Source of the DNA: Chitinophagales bacterium
GTDB lineage: Bacteria; Bacteroidota; Bacteroidia; Chitinophagales; UBA2359
DNA length: 33,285 bases
Direction of reading: 5' to 3'
Assembly (NCBI GenBank): GCA_020629335.1
Contig: JAHDDN010000009.1
Span: 1 to 33,285 of the forward strand
Shown: in pieces, positions 1 through 10,500 of the stretch
Position numbering within the stretch: the first letter of the stretch is position 1
How the letters are laid out: every line of letters starts with the position of its first letter
Made by a program: the position numbers and the translations under genes
The notes under the pieces: generated by a model
What the model was told of the DNA's origin: nothing
The model's input: only the letters and a program-made list of their open reading frames with translations
Databases searched by the model: none

Positions 1-2557
1 AGAAGTTTTTCATAACAGTGGCTGTTTCTTGGCTAGGAACGCTCCAAAGGCTCATGACAATACTTGGGCAACCTGCATAGTAAAAGGCTCTTGAAAGGCT
101 CATGACGCCTTCTCCTCTACTTACTTGGCCGTAGCCCGTATTACAAGCGCTCAGAACTGCCATTTGAGTATTTAGCTCCATATTGTAGAGATCAATCGCT
201 TCTAAAGCTTCATTATTAGCAAAGACTAGTTTAGAGTGTAAAGGGGCTTCGTTATTAACGAGACCGTGCATTGCTAAGTGCAGCACATTATAGTCAGAGG
301 CCGATTCTTTAAATTGCGTTAAGCTGGCTGATTCTTTCAACCAAATATCTCCTTTATAAATTTGGTTGATATCTTGAAGTGCTTTTCTTGCTTCAGGTAA
401 ATCGTATAATACTTCCCCACTTCTGGTTCGTATATTAGCCAATTCTTTTTCTTTATAGTTGGGAGCAAAGCCTCCTAATCCTTTAGGGGCTATTGCCTTT
501 AGTTGATTATCTTTTATAAGGTTAATAGAAAACGAGTAGTTTATAGCATGATCTTGGATTAGATATTTTGCATTCCCCAATTCTTGTGCATCATTTTTAA
601 CTAGTACTTCAAAGGGAATATATGCTAAGACTCCATCAGGTATAATAACTAATTGATCATAATTATTCGATTCCTTAGGAACTAACAAACGGAATAGTTC
701 TTGGCTGGTTTGTAAAAATGTTTGTTCCGCCACCTCTCCTTCTTGATTAATGTATTGATAGTCTGTTAGTGATTTTCTGAACTGATCGATTGTATTTTGA
801 AGATTTTTCGGTATTTCTATACTCTTAAGCTGGGATTGTTCCTTGTCCGTTAGTGCAATAAAGATATTTCTCTCTCCTAAGAAATACTCTAAAATCGCTG
901 TATTTTCATCTAAGTAAGCTTGTATATTAGCTTTGGGGGGATTAAAATCTACTTGTTTGTATTGATAGTTTGCTTTTATTTCTTGAATGAGTGTTTCGTA
1001 CTTTCTTTCGAGATCAAAAACTTCGTTTTGCAACTCTACTGAATTTTCTTCCTTCTGTTCACTTTCATATAATTGCTTCTTTTTATTGGTTAATTCAATT
1101 TTTTGAGTTTGTACTTTTTGCATTAGACTATCTGGTATATTAGCATTTTTTTGGGCGGCGGCTTCTTTTAGGTCTTGTTGTAAAATGATTGCTTTAGACA
1201 TTTGAATATACTCGATCGCTTTTTTCTGATAGTCTGTATTTTGGCTTAGTTTGTATAGCTCCATAGAGCTTTTGATGGCTTTTTCAAATATGGTATAATA
1301 TCCGTCATTATGCTCTTCTTGAGATTCGCTACTAATTTGGCTAAATTGATTAAGTTGGTAAATAGCTAAGTCATAATTATCAAGTGCTAAGGCCAAGAAT
1401 TCTTTCATTGGTTTTTGTTGATACTTTTGATAAAAGGCATCTCCTTTGCTATCAAAAATAGTCATTAACCAAGGCTCATGATAAAGCTGACCATAAGTTG
1501 GATTAGTGCTTGGTTTTTCTTCTTTAAAATCTTGAATAAAAACGGAGAGCGATTTTTGGGCATATATTAATGCACTATCAGGTTCCTCTTTATTAAGCCA
1601 AACATCAGCTATCTGCTTGTAAGTCTGAGCGATTTTTCGATGTTTTGGGCCAAAACCATTAGGTTTCAGGCCTATTTTCAGGGCCTCTTGATAGGTTAAA
1701 ATAGCAGCATCTACTTGATTATCTTCAAATAGCAAACTAGCTTTAGCATTCAAAGATTCAACAATATTTCTTCGATTTTCTAAAGGTTTCTTTTGGTATA
1801 TTTTAATACCCTCTTCTATATAAATCAGTCCTTCTTTCAGTTTGTGTTGTAGTGATAAATAGTTTCCTATATTAATGGAAACTGTAGCTTTACGGTCCTC
1901 ACTACAAAGCGGATGAGCTAATACGCTTTCATAATATTGAATAGCTCTCTCATAATTGTTGTTTACCCCTGCTACATTACCTAGCTCTATCGTAGTATCT
2001 AAAACATCTTTTTCATTTCCATTTTGTTGATAAATCAGTTGAGCTTTTCTCAACCAACTTTCAGCACGTCCATGGTCTCCCCTACGTAATAAAATCAGGC
2101 CTATTCGCTTGGCAGCTAAAGCTGTATTTCTATCATTTACACCTTCCCGTTCTGCTATTTCAAAACTTTGAGTGAAGGCTTTAAATCCTTCATCCAAGCG
2201 ACTAGCTTTTACATGCATCCGACCAATTAGATTTAAATATACCCTGATATCATTAGCAGGAATTCCTATTTCTTTCGCTTTACTCAAACAATTTTCAAAA
2301 TGCATCAAAGCTTTTTCGTACTCTTTAATTCGATAGTAAGTTTTGCCTAAACCATAATTAGCATTAATCCATTGTTCCCACTTTGTGGCTTTTGATAGAG
2401 CATCCATAGCCAAAGGGTAATAAACTAGTGCACTATCTAACTGCTTAACACTATAAAAATTATCAGCCTGTATTAAGAGGCTATCTGCTATTTCTGTGGC
2501 TTTTAGACTGTTACTAATCAATAACAATAAGAGAATGGGGTAGAAATATTTAAGCAT
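1..2557 (-). CDS. Secreted TPR-CHAT domain protease (C-terminus cut by window edge)
   Basis: I translated 852 codons from the ATG at 2557 to the left edge with no stop, so the 3' end is missing. The N-terminus (MLKYFYPILLLLLISNSLKA) is a signal peptide. Residues about 30-450 are TPR-like helical repeats (for example the segments around YGLGKTYYRIKEYEKALMHF), followed by a charged coiled-coil-like stretch at about 480-540. The CHAT domain (caspase-like, clan CD) starts near 600 and shows both catalytic motifs: LHLAMHG with His764 and VLSACNTGYG with Cys805. CHAT proteins are cysteine peptidases often coupled to TPR sensors, and some act in defence or cell-death systems (family knowledge). The signal peptide suggests a periplasmic or surface role instead (inference). 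The gene has its own promoter and no visible operon partner. Substrate unknown. Confidence 0.9.
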   Translation of the reverse strand, partial: MLKYFYPILLLLLISNSLKATEIADSLLIQADNFYSVKQLDSALVYYPLAMDALSKATKWEQWINANYGLGKTYYRIKEYEKALMHFENCLSKAKEIGIPANDIRVYLNLIGRMHVKASRLDEGFKAFTQSFEIAEREGVNDRNTALAAKRIGLILLRRGDHGRAESWLRKAQLIYQQNGNEKDVLDTTIELGNVAGVNNNYERAIQYYESVLAHPLCSEDRKATVSINIGNYLSLQHKLKEGLIYIEEGIKIYQKKPLENRRNIVESLNAKASLLFEDNQVDAAILTYQEALKIGLKPNGFGPKHRKIAQTYKQIADVWLNKEEPDSALIYAQKSLSVFIQDFKEEKPSTNPTYGQLYHEPWLMTIFDSKGDAFYQKYQQKPMKEFLALALDNYDLAIYQLNQFSQISSESQEEHNDGYYTIFEKAIKSSMELYKLSQNTDYQKKAIEYIQMSKAIILQQDLKEAAAQKNANIPDSLMQKVQTQKIELTNKKKQLYESEQKEENSVELQNEVFDLERKYETLIQEIKANYQYKQVDFNPPKANIQAYLDENTAILEYFLGERNIFIALTDKEQSQLKSIEIPKNLQNTIDQFRKSLTDYQYINQEGEVAEQTFLQTSQELFRLLVPKESNNYDQLVIIPDGVLAYIPFEVLVKNDAQELGNAKYLIQDHAINYSFSINLIKDNQLKAIAPKGLGGFAPNYKEKELANIRTRSGEVLYDLPEARKALQDINQIYKGDIWLKESASLTQFKESASDYNVLHLAMHGLVNNEAPLHSKLVFANNEALEAIDLYNMELNTQMAVLSACNTGYGQVSRGEGVMSLSRAFYYAGCPSIVMSLWSVPSQETATVMKNF

Positions 2558-2591
2558 AACTTTACTATATATATTTAGAGAATGGGGTAAT

Positions 2592-2622
2592 CAAAGTTAG
2601 TACATTAATTATTTCTTACAAA
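2592..2622 (-). promoter_or_regulatory. Bacteroidota-type promoter of the CHAT gene
   Basis: Read on the minus strand there is a TTTG (2622-2619), a 19-base spacer and TAACTTTG (2599-2592), matching the Bacteroidota consensus TTTG-N19-TAnnTTTG. It lies 35 bases upstream of the CHAT ATG. The TTTG is made by the end of the T-run of the preceding terminator, so the two signals overlap. Confidence 0.75.
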
Positions 2623-2657
2623 AAAAGGCCCCGATTAGTAGTTAATCGAGGCCTTTT
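2619..2657 (-). terminator. Intrinsic terminator downstream of the 910-aa surface protein gene
   Basis: A 15-bp stem with a 5-base loop: left arm 2623-2637, right arm 2643-2657. The one imperfect pair is a G-U wobble when transcribed from the minus strand but a C-A mismatch on the plus strand. A run of seven T follows on the minus strand. Both points favour minus-strand use. Confidence 0.85.
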
Positions 2658-2662
2658 ATCTA

Positions 2663-2823
2663 AGAACTCATTTAAAGTTTTATAATGAAGCTGAAAATTA
2701 GCTGTTTTTTCGTAGTTCAAGGCATTTTTGAGGTTCATAGCAGGGCTACGGACCGAAAAAATAACGAAGAAATACGGAAAAACAGCCATTTTCTATGCCA
2801 GTAGGAAACTTTAAATGAGTTCT
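2663..2823. repeat. Family 2 quasi-palindromic element, copy 1
   Basis: 161 bp bounded by perfect 18-bp inverted repeats (2663-2680 and 2806-2823, AGAACTCATTTAAAGTTT). Inside is a further complementary pair (GCTGTTTTTTCGTA near 2700 against TACGGAAAAACAGC near 2774-2787). The central part carries TTCATAGCAGGGCTA and AACGAAGAAA, which recur in the copy at 11714-11875 in the opposite orientation. No coding capacity. It lies between the stop of the 910-aa gene and its terminator. Confidence 0.75.
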
Positions 2824-2863
2824 AAGTAAGTATATAGAATTACTTACTGTAAGAATTGATTTT

Positions 2864-5596
2864 TTATTCAACTACTATTTTATGATACTCACTTTCCGTG
2901 CCGAAAGTTGCTTTTACAAGGTAGACACCCTTTGATAAATTAGAAACGTCAAAACGCTGTCCGGTAGTTCCTTCGCTAACAATTTCGTGCATGATCAATT
3001 GGCCTTGCAAATTAAAAACTTCTACTTGGCCATCCACTGGAGCTTCATTAAATTCTATTTGAACAAAGTTCTGAGCGGGGTTTGGATAGGAAGTCATATC
3101 TAAACCTACCTCTATTTCCTTTTCTTCATATCCACCCTGTTTACAAGTCAGCGGCACTTTATACTTAACTATTAAACGAGGCGCATAAGTAGGATTTGTA
3201 TTATAAGAGTGGAATAAGGCTGGATTGCCTCCAGATCTCAATAAATGGTCTATAGTTACTACTATTCTTCCTGTACCTTCATCCCAATCTGGTTTATTCA
3301 CTAACTCCTGTACCATATCTGTTAATCCCCATACATTATACCATTTGTTTGCTAGTAAATTAGTGGGAGTATCCCATATTCTATATAAAGGTAAAGTTGG
3401 TCGACTACTTAAATCATAAGCATTACTGGTAAAAGCAGCAGGAGAAGCATTATCCTCTATCTGAAAGATTAAGTCTTCAGGATTTGAGACTGCTATCGCA
3501 GATCTCAACTTTAAGTATGCACTAACAATTTCAGCATTTTCGGGTACTGTATGAAAGCCTGTAAAGTATAGTCCTGTTTTCATTTTTGTCCCACTACTAC
3601 TGCTACAACTTACATAGCCTGGGAAGAACATAATACCTCCTGGATATTCCATCACATCTCTATTAACATGATATATCTTTCTATTTCTAGTTATTACATT
3701 CCCCCCTGATCCTGTATTTGAATAGCTCATTGTGTCTGGTATACATGGATAAGAAAATGATGGATTAAATGGCAGCTCTAAAGAGCAATTTGTTACTGAA
3801 TTATATATTTCTATTATATTATCTTCATACTGATACATAGGATATGTATTAGATAAAACATAGGTTTGTCCACAATCTACTTCCACTTCAAAAGATGGAG
3901 CATTATTAAAGCTTATATCATAAGTGCCTTCTGTTTGCAATAATACCACTACATCATAAGTACTACTAGAACAATCATTTTCTAAAATCATTTGATAACT
4001 AATATTACAATCATCAGGTCCATCCATAGGAATAGGGTTTGAAGCTTCTATGTATTGAGTTGAGGTTGCATTAGTCTTTACTGGCTCATTATTATCAAAG
4101 TATATATCAGCAGAGGCCCCAAATGCTTCATTTAAATCTTGAAAAATAGTTGGATCTGTATCAATCGTATATTTTAGCTGACCTTGGGTTGTTAGCACTC
4201 CGCAATAATCCTCAGGATTAGGACCTAATCCTTCTAAGGTGATATTAGACATGCTAAATTCGATTGTTCTATCTGCTGGGTAAATGACATACTCAAAACT
4301 ACCATTACTATTACTTGCTACTGTATTTGGACCCGCTGGTATATTGAGCCATTTTTCTTGAAAATTAGTATTGGCTCCTACAAATAGGGTTTCTACATTA
4401 ATACTATTTATATTTAGATGTTCTGGTATTTGTTCTACAATTTTCACCGTAGATGCATCACCATCTCCATAATTCTGAAAGTCTATGGTATAAGTCAATT
4501 CTTCTGTTGTGGATGTTATTACTTCTTTATCAACTGATTTCTCATTCGGATCAAAAGAAGATACTGTTCTAAAGGCTATATCCTCAGAAATTGGCATATT
4601 ATTAACATGAGATGATACCTGTTGATCTGTGACATCGTAACCTGGAGGAAGGTTTGGATTTACTGTAAAATCAACAAAAATATTTTCGTTATCAAATGCA
4701 CAGTCACTTCCAGGTGGATTTTCAAAAACCAATCGAAATTGGCCATAAGTATAATCAGAAGTATTTAATCTTTTTAGAGTGATCTCTTTTTCACAAGTAT
4801 TTCCTTCTAATACAAATTCATCTGAGACATCAATATTATGCCCTATTGGAATATCTGTAATATCACTAATATTGATCGTTGCACCTTGAGAAGTCGTAAA
4901 TTCCCCTTCTATATCTAGTAATAATGCATCAGAATCAAAAGTTATGTAGTAGCTCTCATCTGTAGATTTAGAAGTAACTAATGTCATAGGATTATTAGCT
5001 CTTGCATCTCTACTATAAAAAGTATTAACATAATTGAAAAGGGATAAAAAAGGATTACTATTTCCCCTAACTATATTATAAAAATTTCCAGTAGTAGGAA
5101 TTTCCACATCACTTAGTTTAAGCTCTATGACTTTATTATATTGATTGGGATTATAATCTGATAATAGAATTACTCCATTATTGATATAATGAGGATCAGG
5201 TGCGCCCACATCAAGGTTATCATTATGATCTTTTATCTGATCTATATCTTCATCCTCTGTATAAATAGGCGTAACACTAACACTTACAGGATAATCACCT
5301 CCCGAAGCATATTGATGAATAGGATTTGCTTGTGTACTATAAGAACCATCGCCAAACTTCCAAAAATATCTATAGCCAGCCTTACTCCAATTCGATGGGC
5401 AATTACAAGGCATTTCAGTTGGTATAGGTAAACCTGTTACACTAAATTTTTTCACATTAACATAACTGGTATGAAGATCTTCTACTTCGATGGAAGGGGT
5501 ATGATATGGTATATCATATGTGATTGTCTCTTGACTATAGCATTCAGAGGAATAGTATCCCAATATTAGGAATACAAGTAAAATTAAACGGTTCAT
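2864..5596 (-). CDS. Large secreted surface protein with PKD-like domain and T9SS Por sorting domain
   Basis: 910 residues. Residues 1-21 form a signal peptide. A PKD-like segment at about 75-110 contains YFWKFGDGSYST and a typical HQYASGGDYPVSVSV ending. A beta-sandwich region at about 345-520 begins SFDPNEKSVDKEV and resembles the DUF11/DUF7619-type repeats common in Bacteroidota surface proteins. A region near 640-800 (YLKLRSA, then a PRLIVKY ending) looks like a DNRLRE-type stalk domain. The C-terminal ~80 residues (MTSYPNPAQNFVQIEF ... GVYLVKA) are a type A T9SS sorting signal, so the protein should cross the outer membrane and be processed and anchored there. No catalytic motif was seen; adhesin or structural role is inference. 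Flanked by terminators on both sides, so probably monocistronic. Confidence 0.85.
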   Translation of the reverse strand: MNRLILLVFLILGYYSSECYSQETITYDIPYHTPSIEVEDLHTSYVNVKKFSVTGLPIPTEMPCNCPSNWSKAGYRYFWKFGDGSYSTQANPIHQYASGGDYPVSVSVTPIYTEDEDIDQIKDHNDNLDVGAPDPHYINNGVILLSDYNPNQYNKVIELKLSDVEIPTTGNFYNIVRGNSNPFLSLFNYVNTFYSRDARANNPMTLVTSKSTDESYYITFDSDALLLDIEGEFTTSQGATINISDITDIPIGHNIDVSDEFVLEGNTCEKEITLKRLNTSDYTYGQFRLVFENPPGSDCAFDNENIFVDFTVNPNLPPGYDVTDQQVSSHVNNMPISEDIAFRTVSSFDPNEKSVDKEVITSTTEELTYTIDFQNYGDGDASTVKIVEQIPEHLNINSINVETLFVGANTNFQEKWLNIPAGPNTVASNSNGSFEYVIYPADRTIEFSMSNITLEGLGPNPEDYCGVLTTQGQLKYTIDTDPTIFQDLNEAFGASADIYFDNNEPVKTNATSTQYIEASNPIPMDGPDDCNISYQMILENDCSSSTYDVVVLLQTEGTYDISFNNAPSFEVEVDCGQTYVLSNTYPMYQYEDNIIEIYNSVTNCSLELPFNPSFSYPCIPDTMSYSNTGSGGNVITRNRKIYHVNRDVMEYPGGIMFFPGYVSCSSSSGTKMKTGLYFTGFHTVPENAEIVSAYLKLRSAIAVSNPEDLIFQIEDNASPAAFTSNAYDLSSRPTLPLYRIWDTPTNLLANKWYNVWGLTDMVQELVNKPDWDEGTGRIVVTIDHLLRSGGNPALFHSYNTNPTYAPRLIVKYKVPLTCKQGGYEEKEIEVGLDMTSYPNPAQNFVQIEFNEAPVDGQVEVFNLQGQLIMHEIVSEGTTGQRFDVSNLSKGVYLVKATFGTESEYHKIVVE

Positions 5597-5755
5597 GAGT
5601 GATAGATTTTAGTAAATAAAAACTTAATTATAAATATTGGCAAGTAGGACTACTCATATAACCGCTAAAAAATAAAAGGTGACAGAAAAGTGTTAATTTT
5701 TTTGAAAAAAACGCCATTTTTTGCTGAAAAATTGATTTTCACGCCCTTCTCAAAC

Positions 5756-5791
5756 AAAAAAGGGAAGATGTGAACCTATACACACCCTCCC
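5756..5791 (-). terminator. Intrinsic terminator downstream of the 499-aa metalloprotease
   Basis: On the minus strand an 11-bp stem (5791-5781 pairs with 5772-5762), including two G-U wobbles, encloses an 8-base loop and is followed by six T. The wobbles pair only in the minus-strand RNA. It lies just after the stop at 5814. Confidence 0.75.
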
Positions 5792-5813
5792 AAAATGACT
5801 CGTAAATAAAAGC

Positions 5814-7313
5814 TTATCTAATAATTAATAATTTAATATTTTCAACAAAACTGCCTGCTTGCAAAGTGCAGATATAAGTACCTGCCGCTAAATCTTCTGT
5901 ATTAATTGTCATAGTATGGCTTCCTGCTTCCTTTGATTCGCCATTCAATAGCCTAGAAACCATTTTACCATTAATATCATAAATGGCTACATTCACACTA
6001 GTCGCTTCTGTTAAATCATACTCAATATTAGTCATATTATCCATTGGATTTGGATAAGCACTTAGCTTAGTAATCACTTCATTAGCTGTTTGCTCTACTT
6101 GCCCATTAGTCTTATTACTATTCACACACCCCTGAATATAAGCATTGACATAAGATCCACTTTCTGCATGGAATTCATCTTCTAATATAATATGATTCCC
6201 TGCACTCATCAATACCGCTGCCGGATCAGTGATCACATTACTAGCTGTAATGAAATTAGAGGCAGTCTCACTTGCTGGCCCATCAATATCATCAATCAAA
6301 TCTATGCTTGTAAAACAATCATCAGATACTGGTGTATTACTACAAGTTCCACCTGTCAAATAAGTACGGAAAGTGTGATAACCATCCAAAATACGATCAT
6401 ACTGACCAGGAGTAAATCCCGCTTGACAATGATAATTCCCATAAGACATGATATTATTTGTAATTGGATCATAAGAGGCTCCATTTAAATCTGTAGGATA
6501 ATCTGGAGCAACAGCAACACCTGTATAAGGATTAACATAAGCTATACCAGTATAATTACAAGCTGCGTCAGGTGGCCAACAACCCAAATTGGGATCTGCT
6601 GGCGTATCACAAATACCATCACCATGTGTATCACAATTACTACCATCCACTAACTCATTTGTTCCACAATTTGAATTAAGAATACCATGTGTATGATAAA
6701 CAGAGAAAAAGTGAGCCAACTCATGTACTAATGTAAAACTTCCAATAGCATCATAATCCATCATTACTAAATCATCTACATAAGCGGTACCTGGAACATA
6801 AGTATACCCCCAAAAACCATAAATCAATTCATCTGCATAATAAATATTGATCACATCTTCTACATTGTATGCTCCCGTATCTATCTCATCTTGAGGATAA
6901 TTTAATGGGCTAAACAAATCATCATCATGAATTTCTAAATAACTACCACACTCATAAAATTCAATATTTGCTGGAGCATAATATTCATTTAAAGTAGCTA
7001 ATTCACTTGTAATAAATGAGCCAGTGTAACCACCATTATAACCATTACTATCACTTATTAAATGAAACTGTACTGGAATATAAATAGTCGCATTATTATC
7101 TCTCTGAAAATCTTCTTTACGAGTTCTGCGATACTCGCGCAATTCCTGATTAACATAATCTGCTTGTTCGGGAGAAATATGTGTGCCACAACTGCGAGAA
7201 TCTTGAGACTGCACTGGTACAGATCCTTGCGACTTCATTTGAGATTGTGCTACACTTGATACTGACCAACTCATTCCCAATAATAGCAAAATAAAGAGTT
7301 GTATATACTTCAT
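5814..7313 (-). CDS. Secreted M43 (pappalysin-like) zinc metalloprotease with T9SS sorting domain
   Basis: 499 residues from MKYIQLFILLLL, a clear signal peptide. The open frame runs 26 codons further upstream, but those codons are a translation of repeat copy A, so I reject that start. The zinc site is HELAHFFSVYH (His197, Glu198, His201, His207), and NIMSYGNYHCQAGFTPGQ supplies the Met-turn. Both match the M43 pappalysin pattern HExxHxxxxxH. A segment near 365-430 (NVITDPAAVLMSAGNHIILEDEFHAESGS) resembles the short beta-repeat module that often precedes sorting domains. The end (LSAYPNPMDNMTNIEY ... AAGTYICTLQ) is a type A T9SS signal. Likely an extracellular protease for protein or prey breakdown (inference). 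It follows a second M43 gene and may be co-transcribed with it through repeat copy A. Confidence 0.9.
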   Translation of the reverse strand: MKYIQLFILLLLGMSWSVSSVAQSQMKSQGSVPVQSQDSRSCGTHISPEQADYVNQELREYRRTRKEDFQRDNNATIYIPVQFHLISDSNGYNGGYTGSFITSELATLNEYYAPANIEFYECGSYLEIHDDDLFSPLNYPQDEIDTGAYNVEDVINIYYADELIYGFWGYTYVPGTAYVDDLVMMDYDAIGSFTLVHELAHFFSVYHTHGILNSNCGTNELVDGSNCDTHGDGICDTPADPNLGCWPPDAACNYTGIAYVNPYTGVAVAPDYPTDLNGASYDPITNNIMSYGNYHCQAGFTPGQYDRILDGYHTFRTYLTGGTCSNTPVSDDCFTSIDLIDDIDGPASETASNFITASNVITDPAAVLMSAGNHIILEDEFHAESGSYVNAYIQGCVNSNKTNGQVEQTANEVITKLSAYPNPMDNMTNIEYDLTEATSVNVAIYDINGKMVSRLLNGESKEAGSHTMTINTEDLAAGTYICTLQAGSFVENIKLLIIR

Positions 7314-7344
7314 CTTATTAATTTTAAAAAGGTTAAAAAAATTA

Positions 7345-7496
7345 GGGCGCACCCTTCGGGCCGGGCTATCCGCTATTATGTGGCTGTTCACCTCCCAGTT
7401 CGCTAAGGTCTGCTTGTCTCTTATTGGAGCCTGCGCATACCTAAGCTACCTAAGTCGGTTCACGGACGCCACATACCGCTTCTATCCCTTGCGCAA
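7345..7496 (+). repeat. Family 1 structured element, copy A (short form)
   Basis: Closing stem GCGCA (7347-7351) / TGCGC (7490-7494). The outer hairpin is reduced to CCC-TTC-GGG. Internal stem ATGTGGC (7378-7384) / GCCACAT (7468-7474), and small hairpin CTC/GAG near 7418-7429. Core motifs GGGCTATCCGCTATTATG, CGCTAAGG, CTAAGCTACCTAAG and ATACCGCT are shared with copies B-F. It fills most of the space between two metalloprotease genes. Confidence 0.85.
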
Positions 7497-7516
7497 AGAG
7501 TGCGCTCTACTCAATC

Positions 7517-10500
7517 CTACTGCATCTTCACTAACTTAAGCTGTTCGTCAAAGTCTCTACCAATGACTTTTAAAACATACATACCAGGTACTAAATTACC
7601 AGTATAAACATCCAAACTATGAGAACCTGCAGCATAAACCTCTGACTGCTTACTAATTAATTTACCATTCACATTAAAAAGTAAGATATTCACATCTCCT
7701 TCCTCTAACAAACTAAAATCAATCTTCACTTCATTATCAAATGGATTCGGATAAGCTGATAATTCACTCAAATTACTCAATGGAGCTGCTTCAACTGCTG
7801 CTTCTGCCTTAGGCAATACCTGAACACATTCAGCTATAAATCCTCTTAAATCCGCACCTTTCTCCGCTTGGAAACCAGGCAATAACAATATATGCTCACC
7901 TGCTATCATGTCAATATCCGCAGAAGAACCTACTATATCATTAGCCTCAATTATCGTAGAAGCTCTAAGCACATCCGTTCCATTTAATGGGTTAGTTAAA
8001 TCTAACTCATTACCATCACATTCTAACTCCGTTATATCTCTAATTTCTACTGTATAATCCTCTGTTTCTCCTGTAGTATAAGGCTGACAAGCACCGTAAA
8101 TAGAATGTAAGCTCAAAATGACTCTCATCTTATAAGTCCCAGGACTAACATTATTCGGAATATCAACTTCCACATCTAATAAATCATCCAAATTATTAAA
8201 CACTAACTTTTCTGATCCATCCATCGCAAAATAACCGTCATCATTAAAATCTATCCACACTCCCCAATGCTCATCCCATTGAGTAAGATAAGTGCTCTCA
8301 TGAAAACTATCTGCAAATCCTTGGACTGCTTGAATAGAAAGTGTGCTTCCAGGATAAGTCGTTACTATTTCACTTGTAAAATCTGTATAATTACTTTTCC
8401 CTATATCAGACATAGATGTTTGATCATTACTAATCGAACTACCGCCTGGATTGGCAGTATCCGTCACATAGACCTCATCAATGTATATCGAAGTACTTTC
8501 TGAACCTGAAGTACAAGTCGCAATAGTATCCCAAGTTTGATCATTTGGAGTAGTCTGATATAATACATAGTATGGCGTAATAGAACCATCTGCTTCCAAC
8601 TCTAAACGCATCCAAGCATAATAAATCTCATCACAGCTAGTTGTTACTCTCAAGAATATATAAGCTTCTGAACTAGTTAGTTTCCAAGTATCCATCCTGT
8701 CATCACTAAGATATACTTCTCCGTCTAATGGCACATGTGGTTCGTTAGAATATCCACCAGGACCTACATGTCTAAAAGTACCATTATTAAGTAAACCATC
8801 TACTACAGACTGATTCTGGAACTGATCAATATCAAATAATTGCATATGGCCTGCATAGTAAGTGGAAGTACCTGATGTAAATTCAGTTAAATCAGTATCA
8901 CATAAAGCCTCTACTCGCTGAGGTAAGCCGCCACCTTTATACATTTGGAAACCATCGCCAAAGTAGAAAAAGCCTAATTCCGTTCCCCACTCATGGTCTA
9001 AATGATCAAAGTATATGATCTTTCCCTTATCATCTCCTACATTAGTTTCTACATTAAAGGCTCCCATATCTGCAAATATCATTTCGTCTGCACCTCTAAA
9101 GTCTACACTAATAACTCCAGCTGAAGAATACTCATAGTCTACATTTACTAATACACCTGATCCAAAACTAAATCGCACTTTAAAGTCATCCTCATTATCC
9201 AAATCCCAAGTAGAAGGGATACTAATAGTGGCCGTTTTCGATCCTGTAATGGTCACCTTCACTTTTGAATCAAAATCTGGAGGAATAACAACATCATTGT
9301 TATCATTAGGATTATCATCATAAGCAACAAAACTATATTGATTCGAAGCTAATGGAGTAGTAGATGGCGCAATAGCGAAGTTATGGCTTCCTTTTAAAGT
9401 CAATTCTATCTCATTAAATAATCCGTCCGTTTGCAAATCTTCTTTTAAGATGGAATCAGAGAATCTCACTAATGGCTGGTCTAAATAACCAACATAGATA
9501 TAACTAGTACTACTTGAACTATTAAATGCAAAATCCTTTACTAAAATAGCTTCACAATCATCACCTGGAGAGCCTACTTTTTCTAACTCTACCCATCCAT
9601 AATGCTCCTTTAATAAATCAGCATCACAAACGCCTCCTCGTAAACCTAAGTAGAAGGTATCTCCATCATTCAAAGTACTTACATCTAATGGATACACATC
9701 ATTATCCCAATAGTCATCATCAAAAGTACTTAAGCCATCTCCAAAGAATGTACTGCTATTAACATATTGACTCGTACTAGTGAATTTTTTAATTGAGTAG
9801 TTTCCTGCCGATCCTTGCATACCTACTCTTAACTTTGTATCAGCATCCATATAAACCGAAAATCCATCATCATATCTAAGTCTGAAGTAACCAAAAGGAG
9901 TATTGATATTTCCTTGATAGTCTGCTTGTGGACCAATTAATTTATTAGGATTAATGTCTTGATAAGTAACGCCATCTGACTCGTCAAACTCTAAACGAAC
10001 CTTCTTAGTTCTTTCTGTTAAATTTACATTCGGTAACATATTAGAGTTAATCACAAAGGTATACTCACCTGATACTTCCTGCGTAGTTGAACCACTAATA
10101 GTTACTTTACCTATTTTAGTAGCCGTACTCGTAGAAAGCTTAGCAGTTAAACCGCTTGGTAAAGAAGGTGTTACTGTAATAAAACCAGACTGTGCTGTCG
10201 TATAATTATAAGCCCAGTTATTACTAGCCTGACCTTTTATCTCAACATTTAAAGCATTGCTAATAGAACCATTGTTAGCAGAAGATTCATAAAAAATACT
10301 TCTTTCAAATACAGCTCTATTCGTGGTATTACTAAACAAGGCCGCATCAGAACTCGCATCATAGAACACATTACCTATATTATCTGCACTTACTAAAGTG
10401 TCTCTCGCTGCTAAACTTGTACCTAACAAACTAGTCATATACTCTACCTGACCTTTAGAGAACATCTTAGCACATCCACTATAATCCATGAAGTTATCAA

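Noticed and set aside
7314..7391. N-terminal extension of the 499-aa metalloprotease
   Set aside because: The 26 codons encode part of repeat copy A and precede a clear signal peptide with its own ATG.
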